This document shows, piece by piece, positions 9,372-18,074 of a stretch of DNA of 64,000 bases. Numbering within the stretch: the first letter of the stretch is position 1; each line of letters opens with the position of its first letter. Location: the NCBI RefSeq assembly GCF_900109825.1, contig NZ_FOBL01000011.1:17072-81071 (forward strand). Direction: 5' to 3'. The stretch comes from Alkalibacterium putridalgicola. Its GTDB lineage: Bacteria; Bacillota; Bacilli; Lactobacillales; Carnobacteriaceae_A. Made by a program: the position numbers and the translations under genes. The notes under the pieces were generated by a model that was not told the origin of the DNA, searched no databases, and saw only the letters and a list, made by a program, of their open reading frames with translations.

Positions 9372-11084
9372 ATGGTCAATGAAAGTAAACGTTTAGCAAT
9401 CTGGTTTTTCTTTATTCCCGTGGCAGTAGCTGTTTTTGACACCGCTTATTACATACAATTTAATGTAACATCATTTTTGACTGCCGATTATGCCTTGTTC
9501 CTTATACTGGCTGTATTGATCGGTCTTTTTCCAATAAAAACAGACGATTCGATTCTGTTCTTAGTCAATGGCATATCACTTCCTGTTCTTGTGATATTTG
9601 GCTTAGTACCTGAAATGATCGTTTCTTCTATTGCAATTATTTTTTTAATGATACGCTCTGATATCAAGCTGGATCAGCATTATCGATACCCACTTAATCT
9701 ACTGATGTTTTATTTTTTATCGATCATTTCTGCAGGTTTTTATTATTTGACGATCCTGTTGTTCGACTCAGTAGCTAATGTCATAGTGGCCATTCTAGCA
9801 CTAACTGTATATATGTTTGCTCATTTATTCTTTAATCAGCTGGCCATGTATATTATCGAAAAATATTTTTATGAAAACTCAGAGGCTAAAGTATTTGATG
9901 AAAACCTGATCTTTTCCTTTTACAGTACATTATACGTTATCCCTTTATCTTTCATTTTGATCTACCTTTATGAGATGACTGGAACCATGGGAATAATCAT
10001 TGGTGCCTTTCCTTTTATAACTGTGACGATTGGATCCAATTTCTACTATAAAAGCAAGGTCCATAATAAATATCTGAAGAAGATGAATCAGTTTTCACAA
10101 GAGCTGAATGCAAAGAAAAACCGGGAAAGTGTCATAGATATGTTCATCCATGCATTAGTCCAGATTTTTCCATCCGATGCGTTAAGTTATTTTACTGTTG
10201 AAAATGATTATTTGATCAGAAGAGAAAAAATGATATTAGGAACAAGGGACATTATTGATACAGATGACCTTTTTCACCTGTCCGAGCAATCCATACTTAA
10301 AAGAGCGATGACGAGTGATACCATGCTGGCTCACGGGTATGCTAAAGACTGGAAGATTTACTGCACGAATGATTTGTCATATCACGCTGAAAGTGCCTTG
10401 GTCATGCCGATCAAAGTGATGGATAGAACTCAGGGTATCATTTTGATGACGCACAACACACGCTCAATGTATGACGACATGTTGGTGTCTCTGGTAGAAG
10501 TTTTTCATAAATATTTTTCGATAGCATTGGATAACGCTTATCATTACGAACAGCTGGAAGAAACGGCTGAAAAAGACTTTCTAACGGAACTGCCTAACTT
10601 AAAAGGTTTGTCTAAACATCTTCAAGAGATCAAAGAAGGAAAAACGATTGTTCAGATGTCCTTGATCGTTTTGGACCTTGACCATTTCAAAATAGTGAAT
10701 GATACACACGGTCATCAGTCCGGAAATGAGATTTTGACAAGCCTTGCCAAGCGATTGAGAGACAACTTAAATGAAACGATTTATGTCGCAAGGTTTGGTG
10801 GAGAAGAGTTTATCATTCTTCTTCCAAATTACAGTCAGGAAGCAGCCTTTGCGATCGCTGAAGAGATCCGTCAATTGATAGCAGCTACACCATTTGAGAT
10901 CTCTGACTCCATGCAGTCGAACCAGAAAGAGGAAATATCAGTGACTGCAAGCCTAGGATTAGCTACATGTAAGGATGATTGGATCGATATTGAAGAACTG
11001 ATCCACCTGGCTGATCGTGCAATGTATATCGGTTCAAAACAAAAAGGGAGAAACAGAGTAACCGTAGCTCAAAAAGGGAGTTAA
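9372..11084 (+). CDS. Membrane diguanylate cyclase (GGDEF), first gene of the pilus operon
   Basis: A 570-residue protein with about seven or eight membrane helices in the first ~230 residues, a GAF-like middle region (about 250-390) and a C-terminal GGDEF domain. The active-site loop is intact as RFGGEEF near residue 475, with LDLDHFKIVNDTHGH upstream, so it should convert two GTP to c-di-GMP. The inhibitory RxxD site expected just before the loop is NETI, so product inhibition at that site is probably missing. A TTGACT (9294-9299) lies upstream with a weak -10. The stop is 3 bp from the first pilin gene, which points to co-transcription. Confidence 0.88.
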   Translation: MVNESKRLAIWFFFIPVAVAVFDTAYYIQFNVTSFLTADYALFLILAVLIGLFPIKTDDSILFLVNGISLPVLVIFGLVPEMIVSSIAIIFLMIRSDIKLDQHYRYPLNLLMFYFLSIISAGFYYLTILLFDSVANVIVAILALTVYMFAHLFFNQLAMYIIEKYFYENSEAKVFDENLIFSFYSTLYVIPLSFILIYLYEMTGTMGIIIGAFPFITVTIGSNFYYKSKVHNKYLKKMNQFSQELNAKKNRESVIDMFIHALVQIFPSDALSYFTVENDYLIRREKMILGTRDIIDTDDLFHLSEQSILKRAMTSDTMLAHGYAKDWKIYCTNDLSYHAESALVMPIKVMDRTQGIILMTHNTRSMYDDMLVSLVEVFHKYFSIALDNAYHYEQLEETAEKDFLTELPNLKGLSKHLQEIKEGKTIVQMSLIVLDLDHFKIVNDTHGHQSGNEILTSLAKRLRDNLNETIYVARFGGEEFIILLPNYSQEAAFAIAEEIRQLIAATPFEISDSMQSNQKEEISVTASLGLATCKDDWIDIEELIHLADRAMYIGSKQKGRNRVTVAQKGS

Positions 11085-11087
11085 ACT

Positions 11088-11501
11088 ATGGATAGAAAAG
11101 GGATCTTAGAAAAATTGAAAAAAGATGAGAATGGTGTTACGCTAGTAGAATTGCTGGCCGGCATTGCAATTCTGTCTATAGTTGTCACTGCGTTTCTTGC
11201 CTTTTTCATCCAGGCTGCGAATACGAATAAACAGACAAACGAAATGAATGAAGCAACCTTTATTGCGCAGGAAGTTTTGGAAGAAATAACGTATTACTCT
11301 AATAACGAAATCGATGTTATATCAGCTGAAGAATCAATGAATGAAAGTATTGCAGAACTTGAGTCATCTACTGGATATGAAATAATTTTCGAGTTCAGTG
11401 AAACAGAGAATTCTTTATATAAAGTTGTTGTAACAGTTAAAGGAGGTAAGGACCGTGCGAAAATGGAGACACGCTTGCCTTTCGAAAAAGCTAGTGAATA
11501 G
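11088..11501 (+). CDS. Type IV pilus minor pilin (PilV/PulG-like)
   Basis: A 137-residue prepilin: a 16-residue basic leader ending in Gly, the cleavage and methylation motif G|VTLVELL with Glu at position +5, then the hydrophobic N-terminal helix (GIAILSIVVTAFLAFFIQ). The globular part is small and acidic. The prepilin peptidase encoded at 18075 should cleave it. Minor pilins prime assembly or sit at the tip. AAAAAGGGAG precedes the ATG. Its end overlaps the next pilin gene by 47 bp. Confidence 0.88.
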   Translation: MDRKGILEKLKKDENGVTLVELLAGIAILSIVVTAFLAFFIQAANTNKQTNEMNEATFIAQEVLEEITYYSNNEIDVISAEESMNESIAELESSTGYEIIFEFSETENSLYKVVVTVKGGKDRAKMETRLPFEKASE

Positions 11502-11937
11502 TAGTGTGAACTGGAAGAGCGATAAGGGTATCACTTTAGTTGAACTCCTTGCATCCCTGGTTATTCTTTCGGTCGTCATCTTGCTTGCCGGGTCTGTTCA
11601 CTTGTTCGGTCAGCGTCAGTTCATCAGTCAAACAGAATCTGCGAGTCAGGCCAATGACATGAGTTATGCACTGTCTGTCATGTCACGAGATTTGAGGAAA
11701 GAAGAAGGCGGGATTGTGGTGGTAACTGAGGATGGAAAAAAAATCACAACAGGCAGTGGATTGACTTTCAGTTTTTCTGACAATAAGATATCGAAAAACG
11801 GATCGGTGCTTGTTGATTCAGTCAGTTCGATGAATGCTCAAATAAATAGCGAAGAGAGTATTGAGATTATTCTTGAGAGTAATTTGCCGCAATCACAAAC
11901 GAAGACTTATAAGACAACCATCTACTTCAGGAGGTAA
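11455..11937 (+). CDS. Type IV pilus minor pilin (PilW/ComGF-like)
   Basis: A 160-residue prepilin starting at GTG, with AGGAGG 8 nt upstream. A 25-residue leader ends in KSDKG and is followed by ITLVELLASLVILSVVILL, with the methylation-site Glu at +5. The remaining ~110 residues have alternating strands (TTGSGLTFSF, KTYKTTIYFRR), typical of PilW/ComGF-type minor pilins. Its start lies inside the previous gene, implying translational coupling. Confidence 0.85.
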   Translation: MRKWRHACLSKKLVNSSVNWKSDKGITLVELLASLVILSVVILLAGSVHLFGQRQFISQTESASQANDMSYALSVMSRDLRKEEGGIVVVTEDGKKITTGSGLTFSFSDNKISKNGSVLVDSVSSMNAQINSEESIEIILESNLPQSQTKTYKTTIYFRR

Positions 11938-11942
11938 AAATC

Positions 11943-13475
11943 ATGTCATTCAAACGATTGAGATTACATATCAGAAATGAAGAAGGCAGTGGGTTGGTTT
12001 TAGCTTTAATGACGCTGCTCGTATTGTCTGTTTTAGGGGCTTCTTTAGGCGCGGTAACAGTTGGCAGTTTCAAACTAGGTGATGTCAATCGTGATGACAC
12101 GTCTGCCTATTATATAGCCGAAGCTGGGGCTAATATGGCGTATGAAGAGATGAAAGCTGGGGTTTTGGAAGCTTATTCTAAGTATGACGATGCGAAAGGA
12201 CTTTTCTATCAGGAAATCGAAGATAACAATAATGGTCTTATAAAGTCTATAGAAGAAAATACATATGAGTTTGAAGATCAGTTTGGGGATACACCGACTG
12301 TTTCCATAAATTTTTCCGATCCAGAGGGCTCTAACCCCAGAAAATATACTATAATTTCTACAGGCGTAGTGGCTGGTAAAACAAGAACTGTAGAGAAACA
12401 AATAGAAGTTAGCTGGTTTAAGAAAAAATCTAGTCAAGATATATATATTCCAGACAACGCTTCTATATTATCAAGAAGTGGGACCGAGGTGAAAAATAAT
12501 GGAGTTTCTATAATTGGTGATATACATATCGATGCATTAGGCCCTCCAGGATTTAAAGCTACTAAAGAATTTGATTTTAATGATACTGTCTACTTTCATC
12601 CAGAATTAAATGGGAACTATAACAAAGTCACTCAAGGTGGTATAGCAAAAAAAACAGAAAATTTAAAAACTAGGGATAAACCTTTGCCTTGGTCTGATTA
12701 TGTATCTACGGTAGAAAACGTTGATTTTCCAGACTATTCTACTTATCCATATTTATCGGATGCTGTAATAAATCAAGATTCTAGCCAACATAAGGTTATC
12801 GACAATGGAGATATTCTAATTACAGACTATAGAGCTGATAACTACCTTCTGAACCTAGAAGGGGATTATCGTGTTAATACTTTATCCATTAATTCCAATA
12901 GAACTTTAAATATCAATACGAATAATTCCACTGTCAATTTAGTAGTAAATAGCTTAAACATTCCACAAGGGAATATAAACATTATAGGTAATGGACATCT
13001 GAATTTATTTGTAATGAATTCATTTACTTTCAATGGAAGCAGTAAAATTAATAATAGCGGTAGAAAGGAACAATTTAATCTATATTATGCCGGTGAAGAT
13101 AATATTAAATTGAGTGGCAATCAATATATTAATGGTGGCGTTTATATTAAAAAATCTGGCATAACTTTAACTGGATCAGGAAATGTTAGTGGTATGATCG
13201 TTTCTAATGGTGATGAAATAGAAATTAGAGGAGGATCTATCAATGATGTCTTCCTGTTTGCACCTAAAGCGACCATATCTTTAAAAGAAGGTGGCAAAGT
13301 TAGAGGTGTAGTTGTGGCAAATCAAATTTATTTAGATGGTGGGACTAAAATCGAATTCAGTGAGATAAGTGCCGATCAACTTATTTTTGAATCTTCAACG
13401 CCCTCTTCTGGAGGAACCGGTAATGTTGATATAAGCCAGTTAATTAAAACCGCCCCAGCTTTAGAAGTAAACTAG
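11943..13475 (+). CDS. Large PilX-like pilus protein with a beta-helix-like C-terminal module
   Basis: A 510-residue protein whose N-terminus (RNEEGSGLVLALMTLLVLSV, then AYYIAEAGANMAYEEM near 55) resembles PilX N-terminal proteins. It lacks the Gly|xxxxGlu prepilin site. From about residue 160 the sequence becomes rich in Asn, Ile and Ser with repeated short strands (LNINTNNSTVNLVVN, INGGVYIKKSG), like a parallel beta-helix or surface-binding module. The DNA also turns AT-rich from about 12,420 to 13,440 compared with the genes on both sides. A tip-located adhesin is a reasonable guess. AGGAGG precedes the ATG. Confidence 0.7.
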   Translation: MSFKRLRLHIRNEEGSGLVLALMTLLVLSVLGASLGAVTVGSFKLGDVNRDDTSAYYIAEAGANMAYEEMKAGVLEAYSKYDDAKGLFYQEIEDNNNGLIKSIEENTYEFEDQFGDTPTVSINFSDPEGSNPRKYTIISTGVVAGKTRTVEKQIEVSWFKKKSSQDIYIPDNASILSRSGTEVKNNGVSIIGDIHIDALGPPGFKATKEFDFNDTVYFHPELNGNYNKVTQGGIAKKTENLKTRDKPLPWSDYVSTVENVDFPDYSTYPYLSDAVINQDSSQHKVIDNGDILITDYRADNYLLNLEGDYRVNTLSINSNRTLNINTNNSTVNLVVNSLNIPQGNINIIGNGHLNLFVMNSFTFNGSSKINNSGRKEQFNLYYAGEDNIKLSGNQYINGGVYIKKSGITLTGSGNVSGMIVSNGDEIEIRGGSINDVFLFAPKATISLKEGGKVRGVVVANQIYLDGGTKIEFSEISADQLIFESSTPSSGGTGNVDISQLIKTAPALEVN

Positions 13476-13490
13476 AAAGGATGATCTACA

Positions 13491-15116
13491 TTGCCGGAAC
13501 GTAAACGAAAAAAATTGGGCGATTTCCTTAAAGATGCTGGTCTGGTCACAGAAACGCAGATCGTTGAGGCTTTGGAACAAAAAAAGAACAATCAAAAACT
13601 AGGTGTAGCTTTGGTAGACCAGGGGTATATTACTGAGAAACAGCTTCTGAATGTTCTTGAGATCCAGCTGAAACTGGAAAGCGTCTCTTTGTATCAGTAC
13701 CCTATAGACGAAACACTTATTGACTTAATATCTAAAGATTTTGCCCGTTCCAATTTACTTATGCCTATTAAAAGAGAAAATAATCGATTAGTTGTAGCAA
13801 TGCATGATCCACTGGATTTTTATGCTATCGAAGAGCTTGAACTGTCTACAGGTTACAATTTGCAGCCAATGATCGCGACGAAAGACGATATTTTACAGAC
13901 CATCAACCGTTTATATGATGCAGAAGAAGTGAATATTGAAGACGTTGAGGGGGAAGATGCCCCTGCTGTACGTATATTCGATCAGCTGCTTGAAACGGGT
14001 GTTGCCATGCATGCGTCGGATATCCATCTGGATTCCAAGGAAAACACGGTGTCTGTACGCTATCGTGTGGATGGGGTTTTGAGAAGTGACCGGACGTTGC
14101 CGAAATCATTGATGAATTCTCTGGTAGCCCGTATTAAAATCATGGCAGGCCTAAATATCACTGAATCAAGGTTGCCTCAGGATGGTCGAATCAGTACGAC
14201 AGTCATTGATAAAAAAGTCAATCTACGTGTTTCGACCTTACCAACAGTATTCGGAGAAAAAGTGGTTATCCGTATCCTTGACATGTCTAATGTCTTTAAC
14301 AAAGTTTCTGATATAGGTCTTCAGGAAGATACTTTGCAGGACTATGAGGAGCTGATCAAGCAGCCATCTGGACTTATACTCTTAACGGGGCCTACAGGGT
14401 CAGGGAAGTCCTCTACCTTATATGGATCCATTAATGAATTGAACAGTCCGGAAAGTAATATCATTACGGTGGAAGATCCTGTGGAATATCAGTTGGACGG
14501 AATCAATCAAGTCCAGGTGAACGCGCCGATCGGGCTGACGTTTGCTAAAGGGCTGAGATCCATTTTGCGTCAGGACCCGAATATCATCATGGTGGGGGAG
14601 ATACGTGATACGGAAACGGCAGAAATCAGTATCCGTGCTTCGCTAACAGGACACCTTGTGTTTAGCACGCTACATACGAACAGTGCAATCGAAGCGATTC
14701 CTAGACTATTCGATATGGGCGTTGAACCTTACCTCGTTGTTTCTTCACTGAGTGGTGTTATGGCTCAAAGGTTAGTTAAAACGGTCTGTAAAGACTGTGC
14801 TCAAACACGTCAAGCCAGTCCTATTGAAAAAGAGGTCTTTGAAAAGCGAAACATGTCGATCGATGAGGTGACTTCAGGTGCCGGATGTGATGCCTGTCGT
14901 CATACAGGCTACCGTGGACGAATGGCTATTCACGAGCTCATCGTTATTACGGATGAAGTGAAAGAGCTGATGATGAATAATGCATCGATGCAGGAGATCA
15001 AAAAACATATAAAAGCAAAAGGCGTTCGTTTCCTTATCGATGACGGGCTGGAAAAAGTCAAGCAAGGAAAGACGACAATCGATGAAGTTCTTCGTGTGGC
15101 TTCACTTGACGAGTAA
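13491..15116 (+). CDS. pilB: Type IV pilus assembly ATPase PilB (GspE/PulE family)
   Basis: A 541-residue extension motor. An N-terminal MshEN/GspE-N type domain (about 1-145) precedes the AAA-like ATPase. Walker A is GPTGSGKS (300-307), and Walker B with its Glu is IIMVGEIRDTET (near 365). The four Cys of the zinc knuckle are CKDC (near 432) and CDACRHTG (near 465). It powers pilin polymerisation from the cytoplasmic face together with PilC. Translation starts at TTG 13491, with AAAGGATG upstream. It lies within the pilus operon, 15 bp after the PilX-like gene. Confidence 0.95.
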   Translation: MPERKRKKLGDFLKDAGLVTETQIVEALEQKKNNQKLGVALVDQGYITEKQLLNVLEIQLKLESVSLYQYPIDETLIDLISKDFARSNLLMPIKRENNRLVVAMHDPLDFYAIEELELSTGYNLQPMIATKDDILQTINRLYDAEEVNIEDVEGEDAPAVRIFDQLLETGVAMHASDIHLDSKENTVSVRYRVDGVLRSDRTLPKSLMNSLVARIKIMAGLNITESRLPQDGRISTTVIDKKVNLRVSTLPTVFGEKVVIRILDMSNVFNKVSDIGLQEDTLQDYEELIKQPSGLILLTGPTGSGKSSTLYGSINELNSPESNIITVEDPVEYQLDGINQVQVNAPIGLTFAKGLRSILRQDPNIIMVGEIRDTETAEISIRASLTGHLVFSTLHTNSAIEAIPRLFDMGVEPYLVVSSLSGVMAQRLVKTVCKDCAQTRQASPIEKEVFEKRNMSIDEVTSGAGCDACRHTGYRGRMAIHELIVITDEVKELMMNNASMQEIKKHIKAKGVRFLIDDGLEKVKQGKTTIDEVLRVASLDE

Positions 15117-15128
15117 AGGAGAGGTGCT

Positions 15129-16166
15129 ATGGAACGATTAGATGAACTACTTAAAGGCGGTCACTATAAAGGGGCATCAGATATCCATATTGTTGCAGGT
15201 TCTCCGCCTATTTACAGAATAAATGGTCAGCTCTTGCCTCAAAAAAAAATGGACCGGATCCTGCCTGAGGATACCTCGGAAATGGCGAAAGCTGTCTTGA
15301 CGGATGAATTGTGGAAGACATTGGATATAAAGCGGGAAGTGGATTTATCTTATGGTATTACTGGTGTTTCACGTTTCCGTGTCAATATATTTTATCAGCG
15401 GAGTGCCATTTCACTTGCTTTCCGAGTGATACCTAGAGAGATCCCGACGATCGATGAACTGGGACTGCCACGGATTCTGGAAAAAGTTGTACAGAATCCT
15501 CACGGTTTGTTTCTGGTAACGGGACCAACAGGCAGCGGGAAAAGCACGTCACTGGCATCTATGATCGATTACATGAACCGTCACATGAATAAACATATCA
15601 TTACTCTTGAAGATCCAATAGAGTATCTGCATTCTCATAATCAGTCGATCATCGAACAGAGAGAAGTCGGTTTTGATACTTTATCTTTTAAAGATGGATT
15701 GAGAGCTAGTTTGAGACAGGATCCGGATGTCATTTTAGTCGGAGAGTTACGTGATCTGGATACGATTCAGACTGCAATCACAGCAGCCGAGACCGGCCAC
15801 TTGGTTTTGGGAACTTTGCATACTCAAGATACAACGGGTACGATCGACCGCATGATCGATGTCTTTCCTGTTCATCAGCGTAGTCAAACGAGGACTATGC
15901 TGGCTAACGTTTTGATTGGCGTCATGTCACAGCGACTTTTCCCAACGATTGATGAAGAAAGTGGACGAGTGGCAGCAACTGAATTACTTATCAATAACTC
16001 AGCTATTAAAAATCATATCCGTAGCGAAAAAATGCATCAGATACCAAATGTTCTGCAGACTGCCAGAGATCAAGGGATGCATACCATGGAAATGAGTATC
16101 AAAAATCTTATTGCAGAAAAACGAATACGCGCTTCTGAACTTTGGCCGTATTCATCACAACGCTAG
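15129..16166 (+). CDS. pilT: Pilus retraction ATPase PilT
   Basis: A 345-residue twitching motor: HGLFLVTGPTGSGKSTSLAS holds Walker A (GPTGSGKS, 132-139), DPDVILVGELRDLDT is Walker B, and AAETGHLVLGTLHTQDT carries the two conserved His. It depolymerises the pilus, giving twitching, adhesion control or DNA uptake. Its presence distinguishes this locus from a pure ComG competence pseudopilus, which normally lacks a dedicated retraction motor. AAAGGAGAGG precedes the ATG, and it lies 12 bp downstream of pilB. Confidence 0.95.
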   Translation: MERLDELLKGGHYKGASDIHIVAGSPPIYRINGQLLPQKKMDRILPEDTSEMAKAVLTDELWKTLDIKREVDLSYGITGVSRFRVNIFYQRSAISLAFRVIPREIPTIDELGLPRILEKVVQNPHGLFLVTGPTGSGKSTSLASMIDYMNRHMNKHIITLEDPIEYLHSHNQSIIEQREVGFDTLSFKDGLRASLRQDPDVILVGELRDLDTIQTAITAAETGHLVLGTLHTQDTTGTIDRMIDVFPVHQRSQTRTMLANVLIGVMSQRLFPTIDEESGRVAATELLINNSAIKNHIRSEKMHQIPNVLQTARDQGMHTMEMSIKNLIAEKRIRASELWPYSSQR

Positions 16167-16191
16167 TGATAAATGAGAAAGGAGGAGTCTT

Positions 16192-17394
16192 GTGGCTACT
16201 TATGCATATAAGGCAAAAACGATCGACGGTAAAGTCATTAAAGGTAGACTGGACAGTTCCAACAAAAAAGAAGCAGTCAGCGAATTATCTCAAATGAATC
16301 TGATTGTGTACGAAGTCGAACCGCTCAACGATATTTTGAATAAGGATATCGTCATTGGTCGCCAATTGAAACAGAAAGATTTTGTGATTTTCCTGCGTCA
16401 GTTCGCCACGCTGATGGAAGCAGGGATTCTATTGGTCGATTCGGTCGAGCTGCTGGCTGAACAATCAGAAAGTAAAGCGCTGCAGGAAGCCCTGGAAGAA
16501 ATTTCTGTTGATCTGAAAGAAGGTATCACATTGTCAGAAGCGATGAAAAACTATCCGAAGCTTTTTCCTGAATTACTCATACAGATGATCAAGTCTGGAG
16601 AAGTCAGTGGTCAGCTGGAAGAAGTGCTGGAACGTATGGCTACATATTACGAAAAGCAGCACCGGATTAAACAGAAAGTTTCAACAGCTCTGACTTATCC
16701 TATCGTCGTTGGAACGTTCGCGGTCATCATCACTGTTTTCCTGTTACTGTTTATTGTTCCTATTTTCGGAGATCTGTTTGCTTCTTTTGGAAGTGAACTG
16801 CCACTGATCACCCAGATTGTTTTAAGTTTGAGTCAGTTTATCCAGCAGTTTTGGTGGCTTTTTGCAGTTATAATGCTTAGTTTAGGCCTGGCCTTTCTGC
16901 AGCTCAAAAAAATAGAAGACGTTGCCTACTATATAGACATGCTGTCCCTCAAGATCCCAGTAATCGGGACCTTTATCCAGAAAGCTGTCTTAGCACGAAT
17001 GACTCAAACACTCAGCTCATTGATCAACAGTTCTGTACCTATTCTTCAAGCTGTGGAAGTAACTAGCCAAGTGGTTGGGAACAGAGTTGTTAAAGAGGTC
17101 TTGCTGGATTCTCGGTCTTCATTAGAACGAGGCGAGTCTTTAGCTAAACCCATGGCAGAGCATTGGGTATTTCCACCGCTCATCATTCAAATGATTCGCG
17201 TGGGAGAACAGAGTGGGGCATTGGACGACATGTTAAAAAAAGTTGCAGATATTTATGATCAGGAAGTAAATGAAGCTTCAGACAAATTGCAGTCACTGAT
17301 CGAACCCGTATTAATTATCTTTTTAGCGTTTATTGTAGGAATCATTGTGTTATCGATTGTTGTTCCAATGTTCAGTCTTTTTGAGGCGATTTAA
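16192..17394 (+). CDS. pilC: Type IV pilus platform protein PilC (GspF family)
   Basis: A 400-residue inner-membrane protein with two repeated GspF domains (about 65-190 and 265-390). The first carries FLRQFATLMEAGILLVDSVE and the second ARMTQTLSSLINSSVPILQA. Three membrane helices follow the usual pattern, ending with LIIFLAFIVGIIVLSIVVPM. It couples the PilB/PilT motors to pilin insertion. Translation starts at GTG with AAAGGAGGAG upstream. It is the last gene before the major pilin promoter. Confidence 0.93.
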   Translation: MATYAYKAKTIDGKVIKGRLDSSNKKEAVSELSQMNLIVYEVEPLNDILNKDIVIGRQLKQKDFVIFLRQFATLMEAGILLVDSVELLAEQSESKALQEALEEISVDLKEGITLSEAMKNYPKLFPELLIQMIKSGEVSGQLEEVLERMATYYEKQHRIKQKVSTALTYPIVVGTFAVIITVFLLLFIVPIFGDLFASFGSELPLITQIVLSLSQFIQQFWWLFAVIMLSLGLAFLQLKKIEDVAYYIDMLSLKIPVIGTFIQKAVLARMTQTLSSLINSSVPILQAVEVTSQVVGNRVVKEVLLDSRSSLERGESLAKPMAEHWVFPPLIIQMIRVGEQSGALDDMLKKVADIYDQEVNEASDKLQSLIEPVLIIFLAFIVGIIVLSIVVPMFSLFEAI

Positions 17395-17425
17395 TAATTT
17401 GTTCACATATATCAGTTGTAAATCG

Positions 17426-17454
17426 TTGTAATTATGCAAAAAGTGTTCTATAAT
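17426..17454 (+). promoter_or_regulatory. Strong promoter of the major pilin gene
   Basis: TTGTAA (17426-17431), a 17-bp spacer, then a perfect TATAAT (17449-17454). The inferred start near 17461 leaves a leader of about 170 nt before the pilin ATG. This gives the abundant major pilin its own transcript inside the pilus locus. Confidence 0.75.
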
Positions 17455-17460
17455 TATTCT

Positions 17461-17517
17461 TGTGCATAACTTCTTTAGTTGCAAGGATCAGACCGTATTT
17501 TTAATTAGTTATGCATA
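17461..17517 (+). promoter_or_regulatory. Stem-loop in the major pilin 5' leader
   Basis: TGCATAAC (17463-17470) is the exact inverse complement of GTTATGCA (17508-17515), extendable by a G-T and a T-A pair, closing a 37-nt loop at the start of the inferred transcript. A second small hairpin, ATACAT/ATGTAT, lies at 17575-17590. I do not recognise a c-di-GMP riboswitch consensus here. Confidence 0.45.
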
Positions 17518-17633
17518 AAAAAATGTAAGACTATTCACTCGAATTAGTATCAATTAATCAATCTTATGCTATTCATACATAATGATGTATTGATGCCTGA
17601 TAGAGTGGAAAAAACTATTAGGAGGAAACAAAG

Positions 17634-18002
17634 ATGAGAAACAAAATCAAACAGTTAATGAACAAAGAAGAAGGATTCACACTTGTCGAGTTACTAGCGG
17701 TTATTGTTATATTGGGAATTATTTTGGCGATTGCTATACCATCAGTCGGGGGAATTATTGATAGAGCACAAGATGACGCTGATGAAGCAACTCAAGAACT
17801 AATTGAAGATTCGGCTCGTATTTATTTTACACAAAGAATTGATGAGACATCAGTGAATGATACTGTAACAGTAAGCACACTTGTCGAAGAGGGATATGTT
17901 GATCTGAGAGATGGCTCAGCCCCCACCGGTTATGTAACATATACAGAAGATGGTAATGGTAATGGTATATACACATACTCGAGTGGCACTCCATCATCGT
18001 AA
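17634..18002 (+). CDS. pilA: Type IV major pilin PilA
   Basis: A 122-residue class III-signal prepilin: a 14-residue leader ending in NKEEG, then FTLVELLAVIVILGIILAIA with Glu at +5 of the mature chain and a long alpha-1 helix, followed by a short acidic head of ~70 residues. Size and hydrophobic spine fit the PilA/ComGC class. It has its own promoter, a ~170-nt leader, AGGAGG 8 nt upstream and a strong terminator, as expected for the most abundant subunit. The leader and gene are more AT-rich than pilB-pilC. Confidence 0.92.
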   Translation: MRNKIKQLMNKEEGFTLVELLAVIVILGIILAIAIPSVGGIIDRAQDDADEATQELIEDSARIYFTQRIDETSVNDTVTVSTLVEEGYVDLRDGSAPTGYVTYTEDGNGNGIYTYSSGTPSS

Positions 18003-18025
18003 TATAAGAATAATATCACTTTACT

Positions 18026-18054
18026 AAAAAGACCCCACGTCGGGGTCTTTCTTA
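18026..18054 (+). terminator. Rho-independent terminator after pilA
   Basis: AAAGACCCC (18028-18036) pairs with GGGGTCTTT (18042-18050) around a 5-nt loop. It lies between the major pilin and the prepilin peptidase; leaky read-through could still feed pilD-pilO. Confidence 0.85.
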
Positions 18055-18074
18055 CTACATAGGAGATTTCCGAT

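Noticed and set aside
17395..17633. c-di-GMP riboswitch before pilA
   Set aside because: The context is suggestive, but I could not find the conserved GEMM-I or GEMM-II core; kept only as a structured leader.
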